A stretch of DNA of 64,000 bases from Actinoplanes sandaracinus (GTDB taxonomy: Bacteria; Actinomycetota; Actinomycetes; Mycobacteriales; Micromonosporaceae), in NCBI RefSeq assembly GCF_030009775.1, contig NZ_JASCTH010000016.1:1-64000 (forward strand). The letters run 5' to 3'. The first letter of the stretch is position 1, and each line of letters opens with the position of its first letter. Position numbers and translations under genes: made by a program. Shown in pieces: positions 1 to 8,878 of the stretch. The notes below the pieces were generated by a model. It did no database searches, had not been told where the DNA came from, and saw only the letters and a list, made by a program, of their open reading frames with translations.

Positions 1-165
1 CCGGCGGCGTCGGCGCATCGCCCGGGCGCGCGCTTTGGCGGCCTTGGCCTCGGCCCGCTTCTCGGCCTTCGTCTTGAACGGCTGACCGCCGGCGCTCTTG
101 CGCGGCGGGCCGGCGGCGGCACGGGTGACAGCCGCGGTACCGCGGCTCGCTACAGAATCGGGCAC
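1..165 (-). CDS. Possible N-terminal part of a basic protein (cut by window edge)
   Basis: On the minus strand an open frame runs from a GTG at 165 off the left edge. It reads a short Ala/Ser/Gly-rich start followed by a strongly basic Lys/Arg/Ala/Glu stretch (AEKRAEAKAAKARARAMRR). Such a start is seen before coiled-coil or membrane segments, but no domain is visible in 55 codons. There is no clear ribosome binding site, so the start is uncertain and the frame could be spurious in this GC-rich DNA. It would be divergent from the TIR gene that begins at 332. Confidence 0.3.
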   Translation of the reverse strand, partial: MPDSVASRGTAAVTRAAAGPPRKSAGGQPFKTKAEKRAEAKAAKARARAMRRRRR

Positions 166-331
166 CGTCCGACGATACGACACTCGATGCCGGGTCCGGG
201 GACCACCGGGTTCGAATCCGTCTCGACGAACGGGACCCGTCGCGGCCGCTGTGGCCGGCACCCTTCTCCTGAGGGGTGCCGGCGTGGAGAATCGGTCGCC
301 GCCGATCATTGCCGACCACGGGGACCGGGCC

Positions 332-3300
332 ATGCCTTTCGATGGGTTCATCTCGTACAGCCATGCCGCGGATGGGCGCCTCGCGCCCGCTGTGCAGCGT
401 GGCCTGCACCGGCTCGCCAGGCCGTGGCACCGGCGCCGGGCGTTGTGGATCTTCCGCGACCAGACCGGATTGGCGGTCACGCCGAACCTGTGGTCGTCGA
501 TCCAGACCGCGTTGGACGGTTCACAGTATTTCGTGCTGCTCGCCTCACCGGAGGCGGCGCGCTCGCCGTGGGTGAACAAGGAGATCGAGCACTGGGTGGC
601 CACGAAGTCACCTCGGCGGATTCTGCCGGTGCTGACCGACGGCGAGTGGTGCTGGGACGCCGCGGCCGGCGACTTCACCGGCGATTCCACGGCGGTGCCC
701 GCCGCGTTGCGAGGGGTCTTCGTCGAGGAGCCGCTCTATCTGGACCTGCGGTGGGCCCGCGAGGACCTGCACCTGAGCCTGCGGCACGCCCGGTTCCGTG
801 ACGCGATCGCACAGCTGGCGGCCCCGATGCACGGTGTCAGCAAGGACGAGCTGGAGAGCGAGGACGTACGCCAGCATCGGCGGGCCCGCCGGTTGTGGTC
901 GGCGGCGACCGCGATGCTGGTGGTGCTGGCGCTGGTGGCCTCGCTGACCGGGGTCCTGGCGATGCGTAACGCCGGACGGGCCAACGCCTCGGCGGTGGAG
1001 GCGCGGCGGCAGCAGCAGATCGCCTCCGAGCAGCGCGGCAGCGCCGAGCGGGCCACGCAGGAGTCCCGGAGGCAGCAGGAGAACGCCCAGATGCAGGAGG
1101 GGCGGGCCGAGGCCGCCGCGGCCGAGACTCGCCGACAGGAGCGACTCGCCGACGACCAGCGCGCGCTGGCGGACCAGGCGGCGACAGACGCCGCCCGGCA
1201 GCAGGAGATCGCACGACGCCACGAAAACGACGCGCGACGGCAGCAGCAGAACGCGGGACGCCATGAGAAGGACGCCCACCGGCAGCAGGAGCTTGCGGAC
1301 CAGGCCGAGGATCGGGCCCGACAGCAGGAGAAGATCGCACGGCAGCACCAGGAACTGGCCGAACGGGCGACCGAGGAACGGCGACGGCAGGAGAGCATCG
1401 CGCGGGAACAGGAGCGGCTGGCCCGGGAGGCGGCTGAGGAGGCGCGCCGCCAGCGGGAGGAGGCGGCACTGCAGCGGCGGATCGCGATCAATCAGCGGCT
1501 GGTCGCCCGCGCCCGGGCGATGATCGCTGACGATCCGAAGAAGGCCCTCATGCTGGGGGTGGCCGCGCAGCACCTGCACTCCGACGAGCAGACGCGTGAC
1601 CAGCTCAGCCATCTCGTCATGTCGACGCACTACGCCGGCGCCCTCGCCGACGTCACCGACGTCGCCCTCGTGTCCAACGGGGTGCTCGTCACCGCCGACG
1701 CGGGCGGGGCGGTGACGCTGTGGGACATCTCCCGCCCGTCGCAGCCGCGCCGGCTCGCCGGCGTGCGGACCGAGGGCTCGGCCGACAAGACGCTGGCGTC
1801 CAGCCCGGACGGGCGGACCCTCGCTGTCCTCGACGGGCTGTCCCCGGCGGTGCTGTGGGACGTGAGCGACCCGGCTCGCCCGGAACGGACGGCGGAGCTT
1901 CCCGACGCCGCCGGAATCGCCACGGTGACGTTCAGCCCGGACGGTCGCACCGCCGCCACCAGCAACCGCGACAAGAACACCACCGTGTGGGACGTGACGC
2001 GCGGCCGGACTCCGGTCGCGCTCACCACGGTGCCGTCAGCGCACTCGCTGACGTTCGGCCCGGACGGGCGGACCGCGGTCACCAGCGGTACGACGGCCGC
2101 CGTCTGGGATCTGGCCGACCGGGCCCGTCCGGTACAGCTCGCCACGATCGGCAAGGCCCGTGCCGGCGGGGCGGTCGTGTTCCACCCGAAGCTGCAGGTG
2201 GTGGCCGTCGAGGAGGACGACGGCCTGGTGGCCCCCTGGGACCTGAGGGACCCGGCGAAGCCGAAGCGCGGTTTCTCGACGGAGGCGGCGACCGGAGACT
2301 CCGCGCTCACCCGGATGGCGTTCAGCTCGGACGGGCTCATGCTGGCCCTCAGCGACTCCAGCGGAACGACGAGGCTGAAGAACTTCTCGCTCGGCGCGTT
2401 GCCGGGGCAGGCGACGATGCTGGGCCAGATCGCCTCCCTGACGGGCCGCGACGGCCCCATCCGGTCGATGGCTCTCAGCCGGGACGGGCAGATGCTGATC
2501 ACCTGCGGCGAACGCCGGGCGGCGACGCTGTGGAAGATCAGGGGCGCCTTCGCGCGGGACGCGATCGCCGCGCTCACCCGGCCGTCTCCCGCAGATGTGG
2601 TGGGGGTGGCGTTCCGCCCCGACGGCCGCACCTTGATCGCCGCTGACGCGCCGGGAACGGCCGTGTCCTGGGATCTGACCGACCCCGCCGCACCCGTCGA
2701 GCGTGCCTCCCGTCCGCTGCACAGCGGAAGGATCCAGTTGATGGATCTGAGCCAGGACGGGCGCACCCTGGCCGTCGGCGGTATGGACGAGGTGGTGACG
2801 CTGGTGGACATGACCCGCCCGGCTGAGCCCGCGCTGCTGGCCACGATCAGCGAAGGCGGCGAGGACGTACGCGCACTGACGTTCAGTCCGGACGGGCGCA
2901 CGCTGGCCGTCGGCCGCGCCGGCGGCCGGACGACGCTGTTCGACATGGCCGATCGGACCCGGCCTGTCCGGATCGCCGAGATCACCGACCGAAGCTCGCC
3001 CAGCTCGATCGAGTTCAGCGCGGATGGGCGCACCATGGCCGTCACCGCGGGCTACACCGTGTCGCTGTGGAGCCTGGCCGAACGTTCCGCCCCGGTGCGC
3101 CACGCGGAGCTCTCCATGGGCACCTCCGCCTTCGCGGTGGCGTTCAGCCCGGACGGGCGCACCCTGGCTGTCGCGGCCGGCTGGACCGGGACGGCGACAC
3201 TCTGGGACATCGCCGACCTGGCCCAGCCGCACCGGCTCGCCACCCTGCAGGGCGCCGACACCTCGCTGGGCTGGCTGGGGTTCAGCCCCGACGGGCGCAC

Positions 3301-3598
3301 CCTGGCAACGGCCGGAATCAGCGAGGCGCGACTGTGGGAGATCACTGATCGCAGCACGCCGGTCCGGTTCGCGACGCTTGCGAACCCCCAGCTCCGGACC
3401 CGCGATCTGGCGTTCGGCCCGGATGGGCACACCCTGGCGGCCGGTGGGAGCCGATCCGTCACGCTGTGGGATTACTCGGTGCCGCAGAACCTTCGCGCCG
3501 ACCCCGCCGAACACGCCTGCGCGATCACCGGCCGGGGACTCACCGTCGAGGAATGGGCTCGCTACGTTCCCGAACTGCCGTACCGGCCCACCTGTTGA
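332..3598 (+). CDS. TIR domain / transmembrane / coiled-coil / WD40 beta-propeller protein (paralogue 1)
   Basis: A 1088-residue protein. The N-terminus (about 3-150) is a TIR domain: it begins FDGFISYSHAADGRLAP and contains the SPWVNKEIEHW segment typical of TIR alpha-C with its conserved acidic residue. A hydrophobic segment lies at about 190-214, then a charged Gln/Arg/Glu/Ala-rich coiled coil to about 395, a short helical block (INQRLVARARAM), and from about 450 a long run of WD40 units with the signature FSPDGRTLA and LWDI/LWDV. The tail ends in a GRGLTVEEWARYVPELPY motif found after WD40 propellers in actinobacterial signalling proteins. Bacterial TIR domains are often NADases or signal scaffolds in immunity; here the propeller would be the sensor or scaffold (inference). 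The ATG at 332 was chosen because the TIR fold starts immediately after it; the open frame continues upstream to 98 without recognisable content. A close paralogue lies at 12322. Confidence 0.9.
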   Translation: MPFDGFISYSHAADGRLAPAVQRGLHRLARPWHRRRALWIFRDQTGLAVTPNLWSSIQTALDGSQYFVLLASPEAARSPWVNKEIEHWVATKSPRRILPVLTDGEWCWDAAAGDFTGDSTAVPAALRGVFVEEPLYLDLRWAREDLHLSLRHARFRDAIAQLAAPMHGVSKDELESEDVRQHRRARRLWSAATAMLVVLALVASLTGVLAMRNAGRANASAVEARRQQQIASEQRGSAERATQESRRQQENAQMQEGRAEAAAAETRRQERLADDQRALADQAATDAARQQEIARRHENDARRQQQNAGRHEKDAHRQQELADQAEDRARQQEKIARQHQELAERATEERRRQESIAREQERLAREAAEEARRQREEAALQRRIAINQRLVARARAMIADDPKKALMLGVAAQHLHSDEQTRDQLSHLVMSTHYAGALADVTDVALVSNGVLVTADAGGAVTLWDISRPSQPRRLAGVRTEGSADKTLASSPDGRTLAVLDGLSPAVLWDVSDPARPERTAELPDAAGIATVTFSPDGRTAATSNRDKNTTVWDVTRGRTPVALTTVPSAHSLTFGPDGRTAVTSGTTAAVWDLADRARPVQLATIGKARAGGAVVFHPKLQVVAVEEDDGLVAPWDLRDPAKPKRGFSTEAATGDSALTRMAFSSDGLMLALSDSSGTTRLKNFSLGALPGQATMLGQIASLTGRDGPIRSMALSRDGQMLITCGERRAATLWKIRGAFARDAIAALTRPSPADVVGVAFRPDGRTLIAADAPGTAVSWDLTDPAAPVERASRPLHSGRIQLMDLSQDGRTLAVGGMDEVVTLVDMTRPAEPALLATISEGGEDVRALTFSPDGRTLAVGRAGGRTTLFDMADRTRPVRIAEITDRSSPSSIEFSADGRTMAVTAGYTVSLWSLAERSAPVRHAELSMGTSAFAVAFSPDGRTLAVAAGWTGTATLWDIADLAQPHRLATLQGADTSLGWLGFSPDGRTLATAGISEARLWEITDRSTPVRFATLANPQLRTRDLAFGPDGHTLAAGGSRSVTLWDYSVPQNLRADPAEHACAITGRGLTVEEWARYVPELPYRPTC

Positions 3599-3778
3599 GC
3601 CCAGCCCCGTGGTCGCCGGACCTCACGCCGTCCCCCGAACCTCGGTTCGCGGTCGGCGAGCGATGCACGTCCCGATCAGCACACCGCACGCTCATCCGTC
3701 CGCCGCGTTCTCGGCCCAGGAAACCCGAAAGGGCGCCCGCTCGAAACGGCCGCCCTTCCCACGTTGCCGACAGACAGA

Positions 3779-3934
3779 TTAGAACCAGACTTTTCGACCA
3801 CCGACCGGGCGGCCGACAGCGCCGAGGATCCACAGCACAGCACCGATCACCAGCAGCACGATGCCGATCGTGTAGAGGATCGACACCTTCAGGAAGATGC
3901 CCAACAGCAAAAGAATGAGTCCCAGGACCAGCAT
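3779..3934 (-). CDS. Small two-helix membrane protein (DUF6131-like)
   Basis: A 51-residue protein made almost wholly of two hydrophobic helices, MLVLGLILLLLGIFLK and a second Ile/Val/Leu segment ending in a Gly-Arg-Pro-Val-Gly-Gly-Arg tail. This pattern matches the small actinobacterial membrane family DUF6131, whose members are this size and of unknown function. The ATG at 3934 follows a GGAG ribosome binding site seven bases upstream. It converges on the first TIR gene; no partner gene is adjacent. Confidence 0.75.
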   Translation of the reverse strand: MLVLGLILLLLGIFLKVSILYTIGIVLLVIGAVLWILGAVGRPVGGRKVWF

Positions 3935-4220
3935 GATTGTGCTCCGTTCCGTCGGCGGGCATCTCCCGCCGCCCCCTTGATACCCAGCACATCGAAATAC
4001 CAATCCGCGTTGATGGTCCGCCCTACTGGTGAGAGCGCCTATTCAACTATCGCCAGTTCTTGACGTGGCGACCCGCTGTAGCTACTCGCCGTAGTCGAGC
4101 CGGGATCTTTGAGGAGCGTCTTTGGCGGATCTCGCGGTCGGCGGTGGCGATGTGACGTAGGCGCGCCTTCGTCCGTCTGTCTCGAGATCACGACTCCCCC
4201 GCCGTGCCCCACCTTGCGCG

Positions 4221-4790
4221 CTACCAGTCCATGACCATGTTCAGCGGCCGCTTCTGCAACGTAACCGTCTCGGCGAGCGAGGTGACCACCGCAGCGGTCT
4301 GCTCACCGTGCAAGGTGGTCAACTGCTCGACCCCGGACGCGCACATGATCCACGAGGTGTTGGGGCGGCGGGCGAGCCGGGCCACGGCATCGGATACGCA
4401 CGCGTCCGCAGCGGCCATCATTGCCTGCAGCTCGGGCTCGTCGGTGCCTCGGTAGCGTTCGGCGACACCGACCATGTTGTCGATTCGGTCGGTGAGGTTG
4501 TCGAGGGCGATCACCGACGGGCCGTCGTCAATGATGCTCGGGCTGTATCCGCCCCTGACAGCGCCGACGCGGTCGTGCACCGCGACCTGCTCCGGCGGGT
4601 AGCCCCCGGCCAGGAGTCGGCGCAGCGCTGTCCACTTCAAGTACGTCTTGCCGCTGTAGCTCGGCCCGAGCACCAGCAGCCGCGGGTGGCCGCCGGAGAG
4701 GACCTCCGCCGCCCACTGCTCGGCCGCGGGATGCTCGATCTCCGCGTCGAGAAACTTCGACGGGATCACATCGCTGTCGCGCCAGTCCAT
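4221..4790 (-). CDS. P-loop ATPase, DnaC/IstB-like
   Basis: A 189-residue protein with a Walker A motif GPSYSGKT at about residues 42-49 and a Walker B-like PSVIALDNLTD at about 92-102, so an ATP-binding AAA-type core is visible. Size and the LLVLGPSYSGKTYLKWTALRRLL arrangement, given here only as positions 38-60, resemble the single-domain ATPases used as helicase loaders by phages and plasmids or as transposition helpers. No replication or transposase gene is next to it, so the role is unassigned. The ATG at 4790 has a GGAGAC ribosome binding site. It may be a relic of a lost mobile element. Confidence 0.6.
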   Translation of the reverse strand: MDWRDSDVIPSKFLDAEIEHPAAEQWAAEVLSGGHPRLLVLGPSYSGKTYLKWTALRRLLAGGYPPEQVAVHDRVGAVRGGYSPSIIDDGPSVIALDNLTDRIDNMVGVAERYRGTDEPELQAMMAAADACVSDAVARLARRPNTSWIMCASGVEQLTTLHGEQTAAVVTSLAETVTLQKRPLNMVMDW

Positions 4791-4961
4791 GCGTCCGTCT
4801 CCATTCAGGTCGGTCAGCTAAGAGTGCCTGTCGTGGCGGCGACAAGTTCTTGTCTAGCGTGATGACGTGATCGTGTCCATCACGTCCGGTGGCTACTCGT
4901 GGCGGGCGAGGCTGAAGGCTGTCGGCGGTGCGCGAGCTCCGGCCGCCGCCCTGACCTCCCT

Positions 4962-5393
4962 CTACTCCTGAACCAGGCCGGTCGCGCGCTCGAAGGCCGC
5001 CTTGTCCGCCTCGGTGTACTCCCCGTTGAGCTCGGCGGCGGCCAGCGTCCGCGGATCCCACCCCCAAGCCAGCAACTCCTGCCACTGAGCGCCGTTCAGC
5101 GACAGCACCCGCAGCGCGGGGAACGCGGCGATCGCGGTGACGTCCTCGACGACGGCCTCGGACAGGTCCAGCCGGAGCAGATGGGGAATCACCGCGAGCC
5201 CGGCGACGCGGGCCGGCTCCTCGTTACCGGAAAGGGCGAGATATGCCAGTTCCGCTCCACCATGGCGGGCCCGGCCGGGCCGGTGATCGACGAGGTACAG
5301 GTGGACAGTTGACTGCTGGTGGTCTGCCTGTCCACAGCCGAGACGACGGCGTCGCACATCCGCTGACCGCTCGATAACAAACTGCCCCGCCAC
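4962..5393 (-). CDS. Leucine-rich-repeat protein, probably truncated
   Basis: The C-terminal 95 residues show leucine-rich repeat periodicity: AELAYLALSGNEEPARVAGL, IPHLLRLDLSEAVVEDVTAI and FPALRVLSLNG, then a helical end (YTEADKAAFERATGL). The first 45 residues do not look like repeat sequence and are rich in Arg/His/Gln, as expected of out-of-frame DNA, so the gene has probably lost its 5' part by deletion or frameshift. The true start is not identifiable. Function unknown. Confidence 0.4.
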   Translation of the reverse strand: MAGQFVIERSADVRRRRLGCGQADHQQSTVHLYLVDHRPGRARHGGAELAYLALSGNEEPARVAGLAVIPHLLRLDLSEAVVEDVTAIAAFPALRVLSLNGAQWQELLAWGWDPRTLAAAELNGEYTEADKAAFERATGLVQE

Positions 5394-5582
5394 GACGAGG
5401 TGTCACCGTGGCGGGGGGGGGCTGCCTGCTTCCCGACATCCACGGCGGTCTGGTGGAATCGTGTAATCAACCGTCGCGTATTCGGCTCGGTATCCAGGCG
5501 GGGAACTACGGTAGGTCATGAACCGGCAAGGGAGTCCTGGCCCAGGAGCGGATACCGGTGGGTCCGTCGAGATACTGGCTTG

Positions 5583-6179
5583 ATGCGGGACGAGTGGATT
5601 CATGTCGGGCGGTTGTGGACCAACGGTGAGCAGTTCCTCGCCATCGACAGCGCCGGGCGTGGTGACTGGCGGGGAGACAGCGACGAGGAGTTTGATCGGA
5701 CTCTGGAGTTGACGCCAGAGGAGACAGGGCTTTCGGTCGGCATGCGGATGGCGGTTCTCGTCGGCGGGGACGGTGTCGTTCGGGATGACAGCTGGATCGA
5801 GGTCTTCCAGGGTGAGTCCGGCGTGCTGGCGTTCGTGCAGGCCAGCGGACCGGACTACCGGATGGCACTGGCGGCAGCGTTGGCCTATCCAGATGACGAG
5901 GACCTCGACGGTGCGGTGGTCACGGTCGACAGCGGCGAACTGGCTGTCTTCACAGCGGCGGCCGATGGCGACGGGGAGTTCGCGAATCCGTTCGAGCAGG
6001 CGCGGCCCGGTCCGGTGCCAGCGGAACACGGGTCGCCGTCGCGGGGCGTCGATCCAGGGTTACTGATCAGCACGGTGGGTGTGGCGGCCTACCGGCTGAA
6101 AGTCCGCTGGTTCACGGAACTCGACGAGAAGAGCTGCTTCGCGCGCTGGCTACTCATTCCGTTGGCGGCCGGTCACTGA
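5583..6179 (+). CDS. Hypothetical acidic protein
   Basis: A 198-residue acidic protein I do not recognise with certainty. It contains an ordered alternation of Val/Leu-rich strands and acidic loops (for example RMAVLVGGDGVV and GAVVTVDSGELAVFTAA), looking like a small beta-rich cytoplasmic fold; the general layout recalls Imm21-type immunity proteins but no diagnostic motif is present and no toxin gene is adjacent. The start at 5583 is the first ATG that leaves an ordered protein; the open frame extends upstream without protein-like content. Confidence 0.5.
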   Translation: MRDEWIHVGRLWTNGEQFLAIDSAGRGDWRGDSDEEFDRTLELTPEETGLSVGMRMAVLVGGDGVVRDDSWIEVFQGESGVLAFVQASGPDYRMALAAALAYPDDEDLDGAVVTVDSGELAVFTAAADGDGEFANPFEQARPGPVPAEHGSPSRGVDPGLLISTVGVAAYRLKVRWFTELDEKSCFARWLLIPLAAGH

Positions 6180-6195
6180 CTGACCATTCTTCGCG

Positions 6196-6561
6196 GTGGT
6201 CGCTCTCGGGCACCGGCGAGGGTGGGTCGCCGAGCCGGAGCAGGACCTGGTCGCCGTCACGGATGACGACCACGTCGGCGAACCCGATGTGACACTGAGA
6301 CACACGATGATCGCGCTAGGACTGACCCTTGCCCAGCTCGCCCCCGATAAGAGTTCACGTGCCCGCGTATTCCGCGAACACCATCAGGCGCTAGTACGAG
6401 CCGGCCACCTCGGCGAGGCCGCAGCCAGCTCCCGCGAAGCCGTCACCCTGTGGCGGGAACTGGCCGCCACCGACCCCGACCAGCACCAGCCCTACATCGC
6501 GGACGCCCAATACGTCCTGGACGCGGCCACGCAGGAAGCCGAGACCTCTGCCGGCGGTTGA
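6196..6561 (+). CDS. TPR-like protein fragment
   Basis: The second half carries a tetratricopeptide-like helical pair (ALVRAGHLGEAAASSREAV and YIADAQYVLDAATQEAE) with the phrase LAATDPDQHQPY that is common in the last repeats of long actinobacterial TPR proteins. The first 37 residues have no clear structure and an internal ATG at 6307 would give a cleaner 84-residue product. It is most likely the surviving 3' end of a longer TPR gene, possibly once linked to an NB-ARC or CHAT protein. Only 16 bp separate it from the preceding gene. Confidence 0.4.
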   Translation: MVALGHRRGWVAEPEQDLVAVTDDDHVGEPDVTLRHTMIALGLTLAQLAPDKSSRARVFREHHQALVRAGHLGEAAASSREAVTLWRELAATDPDQHQPYIADAQYVLDAATQEAETSAGG

Positions 6562-6803
6562 AGGCAGGCCGCCATCCGGCTGCCAAGAGCCCGCAGCGCC
6601 GCGGAACTCCAGGCCACGTCACGCCACCGGCACCTCGCCACTCTGGGGCATCTACGTCCGGCTCGACGCAGACCTCCGCCCGCATCACCGCCGAGAACGA
6701 CGAGTACCACCGGCGGCACCGCCCTGGCCCATTCGCGGCCGGTGGCATGCAACCTTCCGGCCTTCCGCGGAGTAGATGGTGTGGTCGATTGAAAGGGGGC
6801 GTG

Positions 6804-7301
6804 GTGGTCCGAGCCGACTGGGAAGACCAGTTCGTCGAATATTTCTGCGCACGAGCGCAACCGCTGCGCCGACTTGCCTATGCCCTGTGCGGTGACTGGC
6901 ACACCGCCGAGGATCTTGTACAGCTCACCTTCGTGCGGTTGTACCGGCGCTGGCCCGGCATCCGTGACGAGACGGTGGACGCCTACGCCCGGCGGGTGCT
7001 GGTCAACGTGTTCCTGACGCATCGGCGTGCCCGGCGGCGTGAGTCGCTGATGGCCGACCCACCCGAACGGGCGGCGGCGGGCGGCGCCGACCCCACCGAT
7101 CAGCTGGCGGTGCGCCGTGCGCTGGCCGATCTGGCGCCGCGGCAACGGGCCGCGGTGGTGCTGCGGTACTTGGAGGATCTGCCGGTGGCCGAGGTGGCCG
7201 CCCTGCTGGAGATCAGCGAGGGCACGGTGAAGAGCCAGACCGCGCGAGCCATCCAATCCATGCGCGGGGCGTTCGACGGCGCCGCGCTCACCAGGGAGTA
7301 A
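6804..7301 (+). CDS. SigE-family (ECF-type) RNA polymerase sigma factor
   Basis: A 165-residue sigma factor. Region 2 is visible near residues 12-75 (LRRLAYALCGDWHTAEDLVQ, then FVRLYRRWPGI) and region 4 near 105-155 (LAPRQRAAVVLRYLEDLPV, VAALLEISEGTVKSQTARA), the helix-turn-helix that reads the -35 element. Length and wording match the SigE family of actinobacterial ECF factors (TIGR02983). Of two consecutive GTG codons the one at 6804 is better spaced from the AAAGGGGG ribosome binding site. The next gene begins three bases after its stop and encodes its likely membrane partner. A CAACC stretch at about 6751 followed by GGAGTAG could be an ECF promoter (weak). Confidence 0.85.
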   Translation: MVRADWEDQFVEYFCARAQPLRRLAYALCGDWHTAEDLVQLTFVRLYRRWPGIRDETVDAYARRVLVNVFLTHRRARRRESLMADPPERAAAGGADPTDQLAVRRALADLAPRQRAAVVLRYLEDLPVAEVAALLEISEGTVKSQTARAIQSMRGAFDGAALTRE

Positions 7302-7304
7302 CCG

Positions 7305-8132
7305 ATGCAGGAAACGGAAATGCAATACGCGCTGCAGTCGTACGTGAGCGACGCCGAGCCGGCTATGGGACTGACCGCCGACGGGGTCCTCACGGCCGGA
7401 CGGCGGTCACGCCGGACCCGCCGGCTGGCCGGGTTCGCGGGGGCCGCCCTGGCGGCCACGCTGGTCGGGATCGGCGTGGTCGTCGTGTCCAGCGGTACCT
7501 CCACCGGTGCGGACTTCGCGGCTGCTGCGCCGTGCCCGTTCCCACCCGGGCCTCGCCCTCCCGGGGTGATCGCGGCCGACCAGCCGCTGCCGCCGGAAGT
7601 GCGGGAGTGGGCTTCGACGAGCGTGACCTGTCACCTCAACGACGAGCTGCCACGGTTGCTGCCGGACGCGCGGTATGCCCGGGTGCCGGGCGCACCGGCC
7701 GGGCCCCTGCTGGGATTCAGCCACGGCGGCGAACCGCCGTTCGGCAACCGGATCGACGCGATGGCCCTGATCCACGACGCCGAAGGAACCGGGGATCTGA
7801 CGGTCATGGTCGGCGTTGTCGACCCGTCGATGGCAGGTCAGGCCGTGGACGAATGCCGCCGCAGCACGATGGGGAAATGTAGCGTCCAGAGCGGGCCGAA
7901 CGGGGAATCCGTGCTGCTGAGCACCGCGGCCGACGGCATGCCGGCCGAGCTCCCGCGCGACCTCGTCGCCCGGGTCTACCGGGGTCACAGCGAGATCCTC
8001 GTGCAGGTGTCGAACACCGATCGCCAGGTGGTGAACGGTAACGCACCGGTCGCGACTCGACCGGAGCCCGTGCTTTCCACGGATCAGGCTGTCCAGTTGG
8101 CGCTCTCGCCCGAGCTGTACCTCTTCCCGTAG
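7305..8132 (+). CDS. Membrane-anchored putative anti-sigma / sigma-operon protein
   Basis: A 275-residue protein with a cytoplasmic N-terminal region (about 1-45), a basic patch (GRRSRRTRRL), one transmembrane helix at about 46-66 and an extracytoplasmic Pro/Gly-rich domain with three cysteines. This one-helix topology, encoded immediately downstream of an ECF sigma factor, is that of anti-sigma or sensor proteins, but no zinc-anti-sigma HxxxCxxC motif is present, so regulation of the sigma factor is inferred from position. The ribosome binding site GGGAG overlaps the end of the sigma gene. A strong hairpin follows the gene. Confidence 0.7.
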   Translation: MQETEMQYALQSYVSDAEPAMGLTADGVLTAGRRSRRTRRLAGFAGAALAATLVGIGVVVVSSGTSTGADFAAAAPCPFPPGPRPPGVIAADQPLPPEVREWASTSVTCHLNDELPRLLPDARYARVPGAPAGPLLGFSHGGEPPFGNRIDAMALIHDAEGTGDLTVMVGVVDPSMAGQAVDECRRSTMGKCSVQSGPNGESVLLSTAADGMPAELPRDLVARVYRGHSEILVQVSNTDRQVVNGNAPVATRPEPVLSTDQAVQLALSPELYLFP

Positions 8133-8154
8133 GGCCGCCAGCCAGCGTCGCGGC

Positions 8155-8208
8155 GACCTCCGTGGTGAACGGCGGCGTAGATGAGAGCCACCGCTCACCA
8201 CGGAGGTC
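8155..8208 (+). terminator. Hairpin after sigma/anti-sigma operon
   Basis: Perfect 14-bp inverted repeat GACCTCCGTGGTGA (8155-8168) and TCACCACGGAGGTC (8195-8208) with further partial pairing in the loop. It lies 22 bp past the stop at 8132 and has no T tract, as is usual for actinobacterial terminators. Confidence 0.65.
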
Positions 8209-8543
8209 ACCGGTCAGCTGGACCGCCACACCCCGCACGTTGCGGCCGATCCGGCACTGGCGCACGAACGCCTCGTCCGCACCAGTCAAAGTGAATTACC
8301 GGATCAGAGCTTGATCAACCATCGGTTTCTTAGCGTTGTTCTTGGTCGGGGAACTACCGGCGGGCCTTGATGGCCGGCCGGGAACGAAGCGGGCTCGGAC
8401 GGCGGGACGACGTGGACAGTGACGGCGCACGCGTGCCGCCGGAAGTGCTCGGCGCCGGGGCGGGACCCGGCCCCCGGAGGCGACCGCATCGATGCTGTGC
8501 TAGATTCATCTCGTTGCAGTTTTGATTTCCGTAGACGTTTTCG

Positions 8544-8590
8544 GCGCCTGTTGGGGTTATCTGAACCCATCCAGGCGCTTTTCGTTTTTT
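8544..8590 (+). terminator. Intrinsic terminator inside the cold-shock gene leader
   Basis: Stem GCGCCTG (8544-8550)/CAGGCGC (8572-8578) enclosing an inner stem GGGTT (8554-8558)/AACCC (8564-8568), followed by TTTTCGTTTTTT (8579-8590). It is a textbook intrinsic terminator, rare in this GC-rich DNA, and sits 85 bp upstream of the cold-shock start codon with no gene before it on this strand since 8132. It may be an attenuator or RNA thermosensor element, or the end of a short leader RNA. The stretch 8209-8543 otherwise shows no supportable gene. Confidence 0.7.
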
Positions 8591-8674
8591 AGTGTCGGTT
8601 CCGACGCGGGTGATCAACGCAGCGGCGTGTGAGGTCGCACAGTGCGGCCTCCAACAGCCTGCGAAGGAGCAGAC

Positions 8675-8878
8675 ATGACTACAGGCACCGTGAAGTGGTT
8701 CAACGCTGACAAGGGCTTCGGCTTCATCGCCCCCGACGACGGCAGCGCCGACGTCTTCGCCCACTTCTCCGCGATCGCGACGAGCGGCTTCCGCAGCCTC
8801 GACGAGAACCAGAAGGTGGAGTTCGACGTCACCCAGGGCCAGAAGGGCCCGCAGGCGGAGAACATCCGCCCGATCTGA
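8675..8878 (+). CDS. cspA: Cold-shock domain protein
   Basis: A 67-residue protein that is a complete cold-shock domain: GTVKWFNADKGFGFIAPDDG carries RNP1 (KGFGFI) and VFAHFSAI carries RNP2; the length is standard. Members bind single-stranded RNA and DNA and act as RNA chaperones. The ATG at 8675 has the ribosome binding site GAAGGAG five to six bases upstream. The long leader with an internal terminator hairpin suggests control at the RNA level. Its stop codon lies inside the first of three tandem 16-bp repeats. Confidence 0.95.
   Translation: MTTGTVKWFNADKGFGFIAPDDGSADVFAHFSAIATSGFRSLDENQKVEFDVTQGQKGPQAENIRPI

Noticed and set aside
205..232. tRNA-like T-loop sequence GGGTTCGAATCC upstream of the first TIR gene
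   Set aside because: The T stem beyond two base pairs does not form and no matching acceptor, D or anticodon arms exist upstream; at most a chance match or attachment-site scar.
98..331. N-terminal extension of the first TIR protein to 98
   Set aside because: The extra 78 codons are Arg/Gly/Pro-rich with no conserved wording, and the TIR fold starts at the ATG at 332.
608..1630. Long minus-strand open frame opposite the TIR/coiled-coil gene
   Set aside because: Leu/Arg/Pro-rich antisense of the Gln/Glu/Arg coiled coil; an antisense shadow, as is the larger one at 12928-15876.
4080..4220. Possible insertion-sequence remnant before the P-loop ATPase
   Set aside because: No inverted repeats, target duplications or transposase-like reading frame could be seen.
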